From PHAA01 sp964584415 (GTDB taxonomy: Bacteria > Bacillota > Syntrophomonadia > Syntrophomonadales > Syntrophomonadaceae): a stretch of 47,455 bases of DNA. How positions within the stretch are numbered: position 1 is the first letter of the stretch; the number at the start of each line of letters is the position of its first letter. The stretch lies in assembly GCA_964584415.1 (NCBI GenBank), contig CAZOZX010000004.1:1-47455 (forward strand), written 5' to 3'. A program made the position numbers and the translations under genes. Positions 8,886 to 17,269 of this stretch are shown here, one piece after another. The notes beneath the pieces were generated by a model that did not search any database, had not been told where the DNA came from, and worked only from the letters and a program-made list of their open reading frames with translations.

Positions 8886-9806
8886 TTGAATATCACAGAT
8901 GAGAGAATTATCGTTCTGGAAGACATGGAAGGTGAGAGACTTGACGTTTTTGTAGCCGAAAACCTGACCGATTTATCCAGGGCACTGGTGCAGAATCTAA
9001 TCAAATCCGGTAAGGTGCTGGTAGACGGCCAGAAGGCCAAACCCAGTTTTAGAGTATCGGAAGGGCAGGAGATAGTAGTTAATCTGCCTTTGCCGCAACC
9101 GGTGGTTATAGAAGCGGAGAACATTCCCATTAAGATAATTTACCAGGATCAAGATGTGGTTGTGGTAGATAAACCCAAAGGTATGGTGGTTCACCCTGCT
9201 CACGGTAATTGGTCGCATACGTTGGTCAATGCAATGCTTTACCACATAACTGACCTTTCCGGTATAAATGGTGAACTGCGCCCAGGAGTTGTGCATCGTC
9301 TTGATAAAGATACTTCGGGGGTAATGGTAGTAGCCAAGAATGACATCGCGCATCGTAATCTTGCTGAACAAATTAAGGTTCATAGTATTAGGAGAGAGTA
9401 TATAGCCTTAGTGCATGGTGTAATAAAAGAAAACCTGGGAACTATTGATGCTCCTATAGGCAGAAGCAAGCTGGATCGCAAGAAAATGGCAGTAATCAAG
9501 GATGGTCGTCCCGCCGTCAGCAATTATGAGGTTGTGCAAAGGTTCGGTAATTATTCATTGATAAAGGTCAGCCTGCTAACCGGGCGCACCCATCAGATCA
9601 GGGTCCACTTCGCCCACATTAAACATGCGGTAGTAGGAGATCCATTGTATGGGTCGGCCAAGAAGCATTTAGGACTTGAATCTCAGGCCTTGCACGCTCA
9701 TTTGCTGGGTTTCAACCATCCCCGCAGCAACGAATATATGGAGTTTACCAGCCCTTTGCCCGAGTACTTCATTGCTGCACTGGATCAACTCAATCGAATT
9801 GGTTGA
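8886..9806 (+). CDS. rluD: RluD-family 23S rRNA pseudouridine synthase
   Basis: RNA pseudouridine synthase of the RluA/RluD family, 306 residues, probably modifying 23S rRNA. An S4 RNA-binding domain occupies about residues 18-65. The catalytic domain from about 85 carries the signature HRLDKDTSG with catalytic D140, then KREYxA-like RREYIALVHG and the C-terminal TGRTHQIRVH. The start is TTG 8886, eight bases after ACGAGG. The exact target uridines cannot be told from sequence. The pyr promoter -35 box overlaps the last four bases of this gene. Confidence 0.9.
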   Translation: MNITDERIIVLEDMEGERLDVFVAENLTDLSRALVQNLIKSGKVLVDGQKAKPSFRVSEGQEIVVNLPLPQPVVIEAENIPIKIIYQDQDVVVVDKPKGMVVHPAHGNWSHTLVNAMLYHITDLSGINGELRPGVVHRLDKDTSGVMVVAKNDIAHRNLAEQIKVHSIRREYIALVHGVIKENLGTIDAPIGRSKLDRKKMAVIKDGRPAVSNYEVVQRFGNYSLIKVSLLTGRTHQIRVHFAHIKHAVVGDPLYGSAKKHLGLESQALHAHLLGFNHPRSNEYMEFTSPLPEYFIAALDQLNRIG

Positions 9807-9831
9807 CATTGACAGCAGGCTTGATTAGAAT
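9803..9831 (+). promoter_or_regulatory. Sigma-A-type promoter of the pyr operon
   Basis: TTGACA (9803-9808), a 17-base spacer and TAGAAT (9826-9831) form a near-consensus promoter. Its -35 box overlaps the stop codon of the rluD-family gene. Transcription from here would include the first PyrR attenuator. Confidence 0.75.
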
Positions 9832-9851
9832 TTGATAAGAACCTTTAAGTT

Positions 9852-9923
9852 GGCTCCGTGAGGCTAGCAAGGATTGAGCAATAGGCATACCTACCTTCGG
9901 CTTGACGATGGTGGGTATTTTTG
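9852..9923 (+). promoter_or_regulatory. PyrR-binding attenuator upstream of pyrR
   Basis: The segment 9852-9872 contains GTGAGGCTAGCAAGG, a close match to the Firmicute PyrR RNA-binding sequence (consensus around AGAGAGGCTGGCAAGG). It is followed by a terminator hairpin: ATACCTACC (9887-9895) pairs with GGTGGGTAT (9910-9918, one G-U pair) and runs into TTTTT. By analogy with Bacillus, UMP-bound PyrR binding to the box favours the terminator, so pyrimidine sufficiency stops transcription before pyrR. Confidence 0.85.
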
Positions 9924-9976
9924 TTTAGCCGGTCTTGCTTTAGATTAGATTCTATTCCACGAAAGGGGGCGTTTGG

Positions 9977-10528
9977 TTGGAACTTTTAGAAAAAAAGGTC
10001 ATCATGGATGAAATCGCCATAAAAAGGGCTATCACCAGGATCGCCCATGAGATTATCGAAAAGAACAAGGGCGTTGAGAGAGTCGCATTGATCGGTATCA
10101 GGCGGCGCGGTGGGCCATTAGCCCTTCGCTTAGCCGAACAAATTACAGAGATTGAGGGGGTTAAGGTCCCGGTTGGTATTTTAGACATCACCCTGTATCG
10201 GGACGATCTTACCACCTTATCCTCTCAGCCGCAGGTGCATCGCACAGAAGTCTATTTTGATATAAACGAAATGAATATCATTCTAGTTGATGATGTCATG
10301 TACACCGGGCGTACGGTTCGAGCAGCAATGGATGCACTAATAGACTTGGGCCGTCCCCGTAGTATACAACTTGCAGTGTTGGTAGACCGGGGGCATAGGG
10401 AACTTCCCATCAAAGCCGACTACATTGGCAAGAACATTCCTACCTCGCGTAACGAAGTAATATCTGTCCTGGTAAAGGAAATAGACAATAAAGAAGAGGT
10501 AGTGCTACAAGAAATAATAGATCAATGA
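9977..10528 (+). CDS. pyrR: Bifunctional pyr operon attenuator / uracil phosphoribosyltransferase PyrR
   Basis: Type I phosphoribosyltransferase-fold protein of 183 residues. It binds pyr leader RNA when UMP is high and has weak uracil phosphoribosyltransferase activity. The PRPP-binding loop reads ILVDDVMYTGRTVRAA at about 97-112, and the N-terminal IGIRRRGGPLA and the RGHRELPI stretch are typical of PyrR. The start is TTG 9977, seven bases after AAAGGGGG. It is the first gene of the pyr operon, with attenuators both before and after it, which allows autoregulation. Confidence 0.96.
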   Translation: MELLEKKVIMDEIAIKRAITRIAHEIIEKNKGVERVALIGIRRRGGPLALRLAEQITEIEGVKVPVGILDITLYRDDLTTLSSQPQVHRTEVYFDINEMNIILVDDVMYTGRTVRAAMDALIDLGRPRSIQLAVLVDRGHRELPIKADYIGKNIPTSRNEVISVLVKEIDNKEEVVLQEIIDQ

Positions 10529-10546
10529 GTGAATCCCCTTTAAACT

Positions 10547-10625
10547 AGTCCAGAGAGGCTGGCAAGGGAAAGAGAGCAGGTAAAAGCCTTTCCTGTCAGC
10601 CTAGACAGGAAAGGCTTTTTATTTT
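10547..10625 (+). promoter_or_regulatory. PyrR-binding attenuator between pyrR and pyrB
   Basis: A consensus PyrR box lies at 10547-10567 (AGTCCAGAGAGGCTGGCA, then AGG). A perfect 16-bp terminator stem follows, with arms 10582-10597 and 10604-10619, loop AGCCTA and a T-rich tail. The competing antiterminator can be drawn: AGGCTGGCA (10556-10564) pairs with TGTCAGCCT (10594-10602), and GGAAAG (10567-10572) with CTTTCC (10588-10593). That is 15 bp with a two-base bulge. PyrR binding to the box would block this pairing and release the terminator. Confidence 0.93.
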
Positions 10626-10647
10626 GTACTGATGAGGAGGCTTAGTG

Positions 10648-11586
10648 GTGAAATTCGAACACAAGGACTTATTAGGAATGCAGCAGTTGAGCCGCGAGGA
10701 GATCGAGTTGATTTTAGACACGGCCATACCAATGAAGGACATTATCAGCCGGGATATTAAGAAAGTGCCTGCACTTCGCGGTAAAGCTATGGTGACCGTT
10801 TTTTATGAAAACAGCACCCGGACCAGGACTTCATTTGAAATTGCCGGCAAGTACTTGAGCGCTGATACAGTTAATTTAGCGGTATCAACCAGTAGTGTTC
10901 AAAAAGGGGAAAGTTTACGTGATACTATCAAAACCATCGAAGTGATGGGATTTGATTTAATGGTGGTACGGCACTCTATGAGTGGTACTCCTCATTATAT
11001 AGCCAGAAATACCAGTATGAGGGTTATCAATGCAGGTGACGGAACCCACGAGCATCCCACCCAGGCTCTTTTGGACATGTACAGTATAAGAGAGAAAAAG
11101 GGTACTCTGGAAGGCTTAAAGGTTGCTATTATTGGCGATATTCTTCACAGCCGGGTAGCCCGCTCAAATATCATAGGATTAAGCCGATTTGGTTGTGAAA
11201 TAAGACTAGCCGGTCCGTCCACGTTGATGCCTCCGGAAATCGAAAAACTTGGGGTGAAAAGCTATTATAGTATTGACCAGGCGATAGATGGGGTTGATGT
11301 AATAAATGTTCTGCGTATTCAAAAAGAGCGCCAGCAAAGCGGTTTGTTTCCTTCATTAAATGAATATGCAAATCTCTATATGTTGAGTCCGGACAAGCTT
11401 CGGCGGGCCAAGGATGATGTTTTGGTGCTGCACCCGGGACCGATGAATAGAGGGGTTGAGATTTCATCAGCTTTGGCTGACGGAAACCGTTCGGTGATAA
11501 ATGAGCAGGTCACTAATGGGGTAGCGGTTAGGATGGCATTATTATTCCTGATGATGGGGGGATCTCGCGATGAAATTACTTATTAA
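10648..11586 (+). CDS. pyrB: Aspartate carbamoyltransferase catalytic subunit
   Basis: Catalyses carbamoyl phosphate + L-aspartate to N-carbamoyl-aspartate, the committed step of pyrimidine synthesis. The 312-residue protein has the carbamoyl phosphate loop STRTRTSFE, then GTHEHPTQALLD and the C-terminal HPGPMNRG, all family signatures. No pyrI regulatory subunit is present, as in Bacillus. I chose GTG 10648, seven bases after AGGAGG; a GTG one codon earlier (10645) is closer than usual to that site. The gene overlaps pyrC by 17 bases. Expression is set by the attenuator just upstream. Confidence 0.96.
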   Translation: MKFEHKDLLGMQQLSREEIELILDTAIPMKDIISRDIKKVPALRGKAMVTVFYENSTRTRTSFEIAGKYLSADTVNLAVSTSSVQKGESLRDTIKTIEVMGFDLMVVRHSMSGTPHYIARNTSMRVINAGDGTHEHPTQALLDMYSIREKKGTLEGLKVAIIGDILHSRVARSNIIGLSRFGCEIRLAGPSTLMPPEIEKLGVKSYYSIDQAIDGVDVINVLRIQKERQQSGLFPSLNEYANLYMLSPDKLRRAKDDVLVLHPGPMNRGVEISSALADGNRSVINEQVTNGVAVRMALLFLMMGGSRDEITY

Positions 11587-12856
11587 GGGCGGAAGGGTAG
11601 TTGACCCTGCCAACGATATCGATGCTATTATGGATGTTATGGTTGAAGACGGTCTTATTAGTGCGGTTGAGGTTAATATCTTGGATCTTGAAGGAACGAT
11701 TATTGATGCCACTGGAAAGATCGTCTGTCCCGGTTTTATAGATATGCATGTGCATTTGCGAGAACCCGGATTCGAATATAAGGAAGATATAGCCAGCGGG
11801 ACCAGGGCAGCCGCAGCCGGTGGTTTTACTACAATATGTTGCATGCCGAACACCGATCCTCCGGTTGATAATGCCGCAATAGCAACATTTATACGTGAGC
11901 GCGCGATTAAATCTGGAATAGTAAATGTTATGCCCATAGGTTGTATTTCAAAAGAACAGGCTGGAAAAGAATTAACCGAAATGGCTGACCTGGTAGCAGC
12001 AGGATGTGTGGCAGTTAGCGATGATGGGAAACCAGTCAGTGATTCCAATTTAATGAGAAATGCATTGGAATATGCCAAAATGTTTGATCTGCCAGTTTTA
12101 TCCCACTGTGAAGAAAGAAGTCTTACCAGAGATGGACAAATACACGAAGGATATTTTTCAATCCTATATGGGCTCAAAGGCATTCCCGCCGCCGCCGAAG
12201 AAATTATGGTAGCACGGGACATTATTCTGGCAGAGTCTACCCACAGTCGTGTTCATATATGTCACGCATCCACTAAAGGTACGATGGATTTAATTCGAGC
12301 TGCTAAAGCTCGGGGAGTAAATGTTTCCTGTGAGGTGACCCCTCATCATTTGATCCTCACCGACGAAATTACTGGAAATTACGACTCTGATACTAAAGTC
12401 AATCCTCCCCTTCGTTCAATGGAACATATCGAGGCATTGCGGCATGGATTAACTGACGGTACAGTAGACTGTATAGCAACGGACCATGCGCCTCACCATC
12501 TGGAAAGCAAGGATTGTGAATATGATCTGGCTTCATTTGGAATATCAGGTCTTGAAACGGCTGTCGCTGTGGTTATTGATGGATTGGTTAATAAGGGATT
12601 GTTAGATTGGACCCAAATGGTAGAGTTATTTACGGTTGGTCCAGCCGAAGTGCTTGGAATTGACAAAGGTACTCTAGATGTTGGTACAAATGCCGATATT
12701 ACTATTCTTGATCCAATGTTGACGAAAACCGTAAAGCCAGAGGAATTTTACTCCAAGGGTAAAAATACTCCCTTCAAAGGGCACACCTTGAAAGGCTGGC
12801 CTTGGATGACAATAGTAAAGGGGAAAATAGTAGCCCGGGAAGGTCAAATAGTCTAA
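11570..12856 (+). CDS. pyrC: Dihydroorotase (class I)
   Basis: Zinc amidohydrolase that cyclises carbamoyl-aspartate to dihydroorotate. The 428 residues include the metal ligands H60 and H62 in DMHVHLREPG and the catalytic-aspartate stretch ATDHAPHH near residue 307. The class I length fits the Bacillus-type enzyme. It starts inside the end of pyrB (17-base overlap), preceded by a run of six G, so translation is probably coupled. Confidence 0.96.
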   Translation: MKLLIKGGRVVDPANDIDAIMDVMVEDGLISAVEVNILDLEGTIIDATGKIVCPGFIDMHVHLREPGFEYKEDIASGTRAAAAGGFTTICCMPNTDPPVDNAAIATFIRERAIKSGIVNVMPIGCISKEQAGKELTEMADLVAAGCVAVSDDGKPVSDSNLMRNALEYAKMFDLPVLSHCEERSLTRDGQIHEGYFSILYGLKGIPAAAEEIMVARDIILAESTHSRVHICHASTKGTMDLIRAAKARGVNVSCEVTPHHLILTDEITGNYDSDTKVNPPLRSMEHIEALRHGLTDGTVDCIATDHAPHHLESKDCEYDLASFGISGLETAVAVVIDGLVNKGLLDWTQMVELFTVGPAEVLGIDKGTLDVGTNADITILDPMLTKTVKPEEFYSKGKNTPFKGHTLKGWPWMTIVKGKIVAREGQIV

Positions 12857-12879
12857 CAAATTAATGGAGGAAAGAATTT

Positions 12880-13695
12880 ATGCCATTGTTGGAAAAGGGT
12901 ACTGTGCTCGATAATCGCCAGGTGGCGCCTGACCTTTATGTCATGGATTTTGTTGCCCCCTCAACCACTCGGGAGTGTCAGCCTGGCCAGTTCCTGCATA
13001 TCAGAACCAACAGCACATTTGATCCGTTATTACGGAGGCCTTTAAGTATATATGATGTACTGGCTGACAACTGCATTATATCAGTTCTGTATCGAGTCGT
13101 TGGCCGTGGCACAGTTCTCCTGACAGATATGAAAGCAGACGATGAAATCGATATCATGGGCCCCTTGGGTACAGGATTTACACTCCCAGATAAACCTGAA
13201 AATATCTTGTTAGTTGGCGGTGGAGTAGGTGTTGCTCCACTGATGTATTTGGGTCGGCAGTTGAGAGAAAGAGGTTGCCGGATTAATTTACTGCTGGGTG
13301 CCGCAAACTCGAAACAACTGATTGCCGGACAGCGATTTGAGAAAATAGGTATTGATGTCAAAATGGCCAGCCTGGACGGAACGCTAGGTCATAACGGATT
13401 AGTGACAGATCTGTTGGATCTCGAAGATTCCTTATCTTATAATCGCGTTTATACATGCGGGCCTGAAGCTATGATGGCACTGGTTGCCAACTGGGCTATT
13501 AAAAACAAGGTTGCCGGAGAGTTATCCCTGGAAGAGCATATGGCGTGCGGTGTAGGCGCTTGCCTTGGCTGTGCCCGCCAACTGCAGCCGGGCCAAAATA
13601 ATTATGCAAAAATATGCCAGGACGGGCCAGTATTCCCCATCGACTCAGTCAGCTTCAACCAAGATCAGATCGATAGGAGGTGTTGCTGTGAATAA
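12880..13695 (+). CDS. pyrK: Dihydroorotate dehydrogenase B, electron-transfer subunit
   Basis: Iron-sulfur flavoprotein that passes electrons from PyrD to NAD+. The 271 residues contain an FAD domain with RRPLSIY (52-58), an NAD-binding segment with LLVGGGVGVAPL (110-121) and CGPEAMM (193-199), and a C-terminal [2Fe-2S] site with C223, C228, C231 and C246. GGAGG precedes the ATG. The gene ends with an unusual RRCCCE tail, because its last codons are the ribosome binding site and start region of pyrD (8-base overlap). Pairing with PyrD predicts an NAD-linked class 1B dehydrogenase, as expected in an anaerobe. Confidence 0.95.
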   Translation: MPLLEKGTVLDNRQVAPDLYVMDFVAPSTTRECQPGQFLHIRTNSTFDPLLRRPLSIYDVLADNCIISVLYRVVGRGTVLLTDMKADDEIDIMGPLGTGFTLPDKPENILLVGGGVGVAPLMYLGRQLRERGCRINLLLGAANSKQLIAGQRFEKIGIDVKMASLDGTLGHNGLVTDLLDLEDSLSYNRVYTCGPEAMMALVANWAIKNKVAGELSLEEHMACGVGACLGCARQLQPGQNNYAKICQDGPVFPIDSVSFNQDQIDRRCCCE

Positions 13696-14623
13696 TTTCA
13701 ATTCAGCCGCCCTTAATATGGAAGTTAACTTAGGCGGAATCAAGATGAATAATCCAGTCGCAGTTGCATCGGGAACTTTTGGTTATGGTAGGGAATACGA
13801 GCCTTACATAGATATATCAGATATTGGAGCGGTTATAGTAAAGGGTACGACCCTGGAACCGCGTGGAGGCAACCAACCGCCCAGAATTTTTGAAACACCG
13901 GCTGGCATGTTAAACGCAATAGGTTTGGAGAATCCAGGAGTTGATGTCTTTCTAAACAAACACCTGCCTTATTTAAAAGACAAGAATATTACAGTTATTG
14001 CCAATATAGCCGGAAACAGCATTGAAGATTATGCTGCCATAGCGGCCAGGTTGGAAGGGCAATCCGGCTTGGCTGGGATTGAGCTAAACATATCATGCCC
14101 CAACGTTAAAAAGGGCGGCTTGCTATTTGGTACAGATCCGTTGATGGTAAAACAAGTGGTTCAAGCCGTCAAATCTGAAACCTCCTTACCAGTGATGCCT
14201 AAATTGAGCCCTAATGTGACTGATATAGTGGCTATCGCCAGAGCGGCACAGGAGGGAGGGGCCGATGCCCTAGCGATGGTAAATACTCTTTTAGGTATGG
14301 CGATTGATGTAAACAAACGCCGTCCCGTGCTGGCTAACATTTTCGGCGGTTTATCCGGACCAGCTATTAAACCAGTGGCATTGCGTATGATTTACCAAGT
14401 CTATCGTGAAGTCGAAATTCCTATCCTTGGCGGTGGCGGCATCATGAACACCATTGATGCCCTGGAATTTCTAATGGCAGGAGCTTCCGCAGTCTCTTTG
14501 GGCACTGCCAACTTCGTAAATCCGGGTATCGCAAGCGAGGTTGCGATGGGGATCAAGGAATATATGATCTCCAACCGGGTGGAAAATGTCAGTGATTTAG
14601 TTGGAGTTGCAGTAACGAAATAA
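13688..14623 (+). CDS. pyrD: Dihydroorotate dehydrogenase B, catalytic subunit
   Basis: FMN enzyme that oxidises dihydroorotate to orotate, working with PyrK and NAD+. The 311-residue protein has the N-terminal NNPVAVASGTFGYG, NISCPN holding the class 1 active-site cysteine, and the phosphate-binding GGGGI near the C terminus. The open frame extends further upstream, but GTG 13688, seven bases after TAGGAGG, gives the family's usual N terminus. That start lies 8 bases inside the end of pyrK. Confidence 0.96.
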   Translation: MNNFNSAALNMEVNLGGIKMNNPVAVASGTFGYGREYEPYIDISDIGAVIVKGTTLEPRGGNQPPRIFETPAGMLNAIGLENPGVDVFLNKHLPYLKDKNITVIANIAGNSIEDYAAIAARLEGQSGLAGIELNISCPNVKKGGLLFGTDPLMVKQVVQAVKSETSLPVMPKLSPNVTDIVAIARAAQEGGADALAMVNTLLGMAIDVNKRRPVLANIFGGLSGPAIKPVALRMIYQVYREVEIPILGGGGIMNTIDALEFLMAGASAVSLGTANFVNPGIASEVAMGIKEYMISNRVENVSDLVGVAVTK

Positions 14624-14659
14624 TAATTAATAATAAAGGATTTAGAAGGGGGTTATACA

Positions 14660-15379
14660 TTGGAGGCAAAAGATAGAATTGTACTCGCTCTGGATGTCGA
14701 CACCAGTGAGGAAGCTATTCGTCTGGTAAAAATATTAAGCGGTCACGTTGGAGTATTTAAGATAGGTATGCAGCTATATAACGGATTAGGACCCGAAATT
14801 GTACATCGTATTCATGATTTAGGCGGAAATGTCTTTCTGGATCTCAAACTACATGATATACCCAATACCGTTGCTTCTGCTGCCCGAGTTATTACCCGTT
14901 TGAATACCTTTATGTTTAATGTGCATGCTGCCGGCGGAAGAGAGATGATGTGCCAGGCCGTGGAGGCTTCAAAAAAAGAAGCCGATCGTTATGGGTCTGC
15001 AGCGCCTTTGATATTGGCAGTCACGGTTCTGACCAGCATATCCCAAAAGGAATTAAACGAGGAGATGTATGTAACTGGTTTGAGGGTAGAAGAATTAGTG
15101 GTAAAATGGGCTCTAATGGCAAATGAATCCGGTCTGGGTGGCGTAGTCTGTTCACCGCAGGAAATTACCCTAATCCGGCAGGCCTGCGGGCCTGATTTCA
15201 AAATTGTGACCCCTGGTATCAGACCGCTGTGGTCAGCGGCCAACGACCAAAAGCGTATCACCACGCCTCGCCAGGCGCTTGACCTGGGAGCAGATTACAT
15301 GGTTATAGGCCGTCCCATCGTTCAAGCCAGTGATCCTGTAGAAGCCGCGCAGAAAATTATAGAGGAATTGGAGGCCTAA
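14660..15379 (+). CDS. pyrF: Orotidine 5'-phosphate decarboxylase
   Basis: Decarboxylates OMP to UMP, the last step of the pathway. The 239-residue TIM-barrel protein carries ALDVDTSEEA at the N terminus, the catalytic Lys/Asp array DLKLHDIPNTV at about residues 58-68, and VTPGIRP in the phosphate loop. Start TTG 14660 follows AAGGGGG. It sits in the pyr operon 36 bp after pyrD and 2 bp before pyrE. Confidence 0.95.
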   Translation: MEAKDRIVLALDVDTSEEAIRLVKILSGHVGVFKIGMQLYNGLGPEIVHRIHDLGGNVFLDLKLHDIPNTVASAARVITRLNTFMFNVHAAGGREMMCQAVEASKKEADRYGSAAPLILAVTVLTSISQKELNEEMYVTGLRVEELVVKWALMANESGLGGVVCSPQEITLIRQACGPDFKIVTPGIRPLWSAANDQKRITTPRQALDLGADYMVIGRPIVQASDPVEAAQKIIEELEA

Positions 15380-15381
15380 TA

Positions 15382-15957
15382 ATGTTAAGTCAGGATGAAG
15401 CTATAAGGATTTTCACTCAATCAGGTGCGTTGATGGAGGGACACTTCAAACTCACCAGCGGTCGGCACAGCAATCGTTATATGCAATGTGCCCAGGTTTT
15501 GCAGTATCCTGGATATACGGAACAATTAGCTGCTCACCTGGCCGAAAAATTTGCTGCTGATAACATTGATATAGTAATTGGCCCAGCAATGGGGGGCATA
15601 ATAGTGGCTTATGAGGTTGCCAGGCACTTAAATGTACCCGGAATATTTTGTGAAAGAGAAAATGGCCAGATGGCTCTAAGGCGGGGATTTGAGCTAAAAG
15701 CTGGCAGTCGGGTGTTGGTGGTCGAAGATGTTGTCACCACCGGGGGATCGGTGGTCGAGGTAATTGATATTGTACACCGGGCTGGAGCTGAAGTGGCTGG
15801 AGTAGGTGTCCTGGTGGACCGTAGTGCTGGTAAAGTAGATTTTGGCGTTCGCAAAGAGGCGGTATTAACGATGGATATCGAATCATGGCCGGCCGAGGAA
15901 TGTCCCTTATGCAAAGAAGGTCTCGGAGATGCAATTAAGCCCGGCAGCCGCAGTTAG
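15382..15957 (+). CDS. pyrE: Orotate phosphoribosyltransferase
   Basis: Joins orotate and PRPP to give OMP. The 191-residue phosphoribosyltransferase has the N-terminal GHFKLTSGRHS, GPAMGGIIVAYEVAR, and the PRPP motif VLVVEDVVTTGGS at about 112-124. It follows pyrF by two bases, with GGAGG inside the pyrF end. No carAB or uracil permease gene occurs in this operon, so carbamoyl phosphate synthase must lie elsewhere. Confidence 0.95.
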   Translation: MLSQDEAIRIFTQSGALMEGHFKLTSGRHSNRYMQCAQVLQYPGYTEQLAAHLAEKFAADNIDIVIGPAMGGIIVAYEVARHLNVPGIFCERENGQMALRRGFELKAGSRVLVVEDVVTTGGSVVEVIDIVHRAGAEVAGVGVLVDRSAGKVDFGVRKEAVLTMDIESWPAEECPLCKEGLGDAIKPGSRS

Positions 15958-15972
15958 CAGGAGGTCAGTTGA

Positions 15973-16272
15973 ATGAAGGTATTTCTTAATGGCCAGCAGA
16001 TGCAGTTCGTGGAAGGCGGCTATAAATATGTATTCCTGAAACCGTACCAGCAGGTTCAAGAGAAGACTGTTGATAGGGAAAACGGGGATAAAATGCATCT
16101 GGAATTTTACGACAACGGTGTTCAGATCCGCACTTTGATAACGAAGGAAGAAGTTGCTACCATAATCAATCGTCAGATTGCTGTAGATACTGTTAATAAT
16201 AAGGTATATATTTTAGAAGAGGGCAATGAAGCAAAGACCCATGAGGATGGCTCGGTTGAGATAATTAAATAA
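15973..16272 (+). CDS. Small conserved-looking protein of unknown function
   Basis: A 99-residue soluble protein I do not recognise, with no signal peptide or membrane segment. It is charged and reads like alternating beta strands (for example MKVFLNGQQMQF and KVYILEEGNEA). It has a strong AGGAGG eight bases before its ATG and begins 15 bp after pyrE, so it is probably co-transcribed with the pyr genes and then with the diguanylate cyclase 31 bp downstream. Its function is unknown. Confidence 0.7.
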   Translation: MKVFLNGQQMQFVEGGYKYVFLKPYQQVQEKTVDRENGDKMHLEFYDNGVQIRTLITKEEVATIINRQIAVDTVNNKVYILEEGNEAKTHEDGSVEIIK

Positions 16273-16303
16273 GGGTTTATTATTTCCGCAGGGGGTTAAG
16301 TGT

Positions 16304-17260
16304 ATGGCAGATAACATTGAGATGAGCATTGCAGAACGGTCAGCAATGGAAGAGAGACTGCGCGAAAGCGAAGAGAAGTACCGTCTTTTGTTTGAGACTG
16401 CCAATGATGGCATCCTACTAATAGACCGGCTGCAGGTTATAGATTGCAATCGCCGGGCTGCGGAGATTTTCGGATTGGAGCTCTCTGAATTAAAAGGATC
16501 ATCAGTGAAACGTTTTATACCACCGGTTCAGATGGATGGGCGCAATACCTTTAACTTACTCAAGGAAAAGGGCGACCGGGTATTGGATGGTGATCCGATG
16601 TTATTTGAGATAGGCTTATGTAGGGCCGATGGTTCACCTATTGATTTGGAAATTAGTCTTAACAGGATTCAGTTACAGGGGCAAAATCTTGTTCAGGTAT
16701 TAATACGTGACATCTCTGATCGTAAAGAGATGGAAGAATGGCTTCGTTACCTCAATCTGCATGATAAACCTACCGGCTTGTATAATCGCAACTATTTTGA
16801 AGAAGAAATGGATCGCATGCAAAGCGGCCGCTTTGATCCAGTTGGCATTGTTGTCTGCGACGTTGATGGACTGAAGTTGGTCAACGATCATTTAGGGCAT
16901 CAAGCTGGAGACGAACTTCTGGCTGCTGTGGCTGATATACTCAATCGCAGTTTTCGAACTAGTGATGTAATAGCACGTATTGGCGGGGATGAATTTGCGG
17001 TATTGCTCCCTAAATGCACGGCAGATGTTGTTGAAATTGCGTGCCAGCGAATCAGAGATAATGCAAGATCATCGCGCCAACTGACACCACCGATACCGAT
17101 CAGCTTATCAATAGGCTGGGCGGTGAAACAGCACTCCAACCAGAATATGGAGGAAGTATTCAAAGAAGCAGACAACAATATGTACCGGGAGAAACCCCAT
17201 AATCGCGAGTATTTCAGGGATTTTTTCAATAAGACTTTTCTCAAGTCTGCCTCAAGTTAG
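16304..17260 (+). CDS. PAS-GGDEF diguanylate cyclase
   Basis: Makes cyclic di-GMP from two GTP. The 318 residues start with a short coiled segment, then a PAS domain at about 23-140 (EEKYRLLFETANDGILLID, ending in VLIRDISDRKEMEE). A GGDEF domain follows at about 150-305, with intact active site G227-F231. An RxxD inhibitory site (R218, D221) sits exactly five residues before it, so product feedback inhibition is likely. No membrane helix is seen, so it is a cytoplasmic sensor. It is the last gene before the convergent rqcH and appears to share the transcript of the pyr operon. No phosphodiesterase is nearby. Confidence 0.93.
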   Translation: MADNIEMSIAERSAMEERLRESEEKYRLLFETANDGILLIDRLQVIDCNRRAAEIFGLELSELKGSSVKRFIPPVQMDGRNTFNLLKEKGDRVLDGDPMLFEIGLCRADGSPIDLEISLNRIQLQGQNLVQVLIRDISDRKEMEEWLRYLNLHDKPTGLYNRNYFEEEMDRMQSGRFDPVGIVVCDVDGLKLVNDHLGHQAGDELLAAVADILNRSFRTSDVIARIGGDEFAVLLPKCTADVVEIACQRIRDNARSSRQLTPPIPISLSIGWAVKQHSNQNMEEVFKEADNNMYREKPHNREYFRDFFNKTFLKSASS

Positions 17261-17269
17261 AACCAAATA

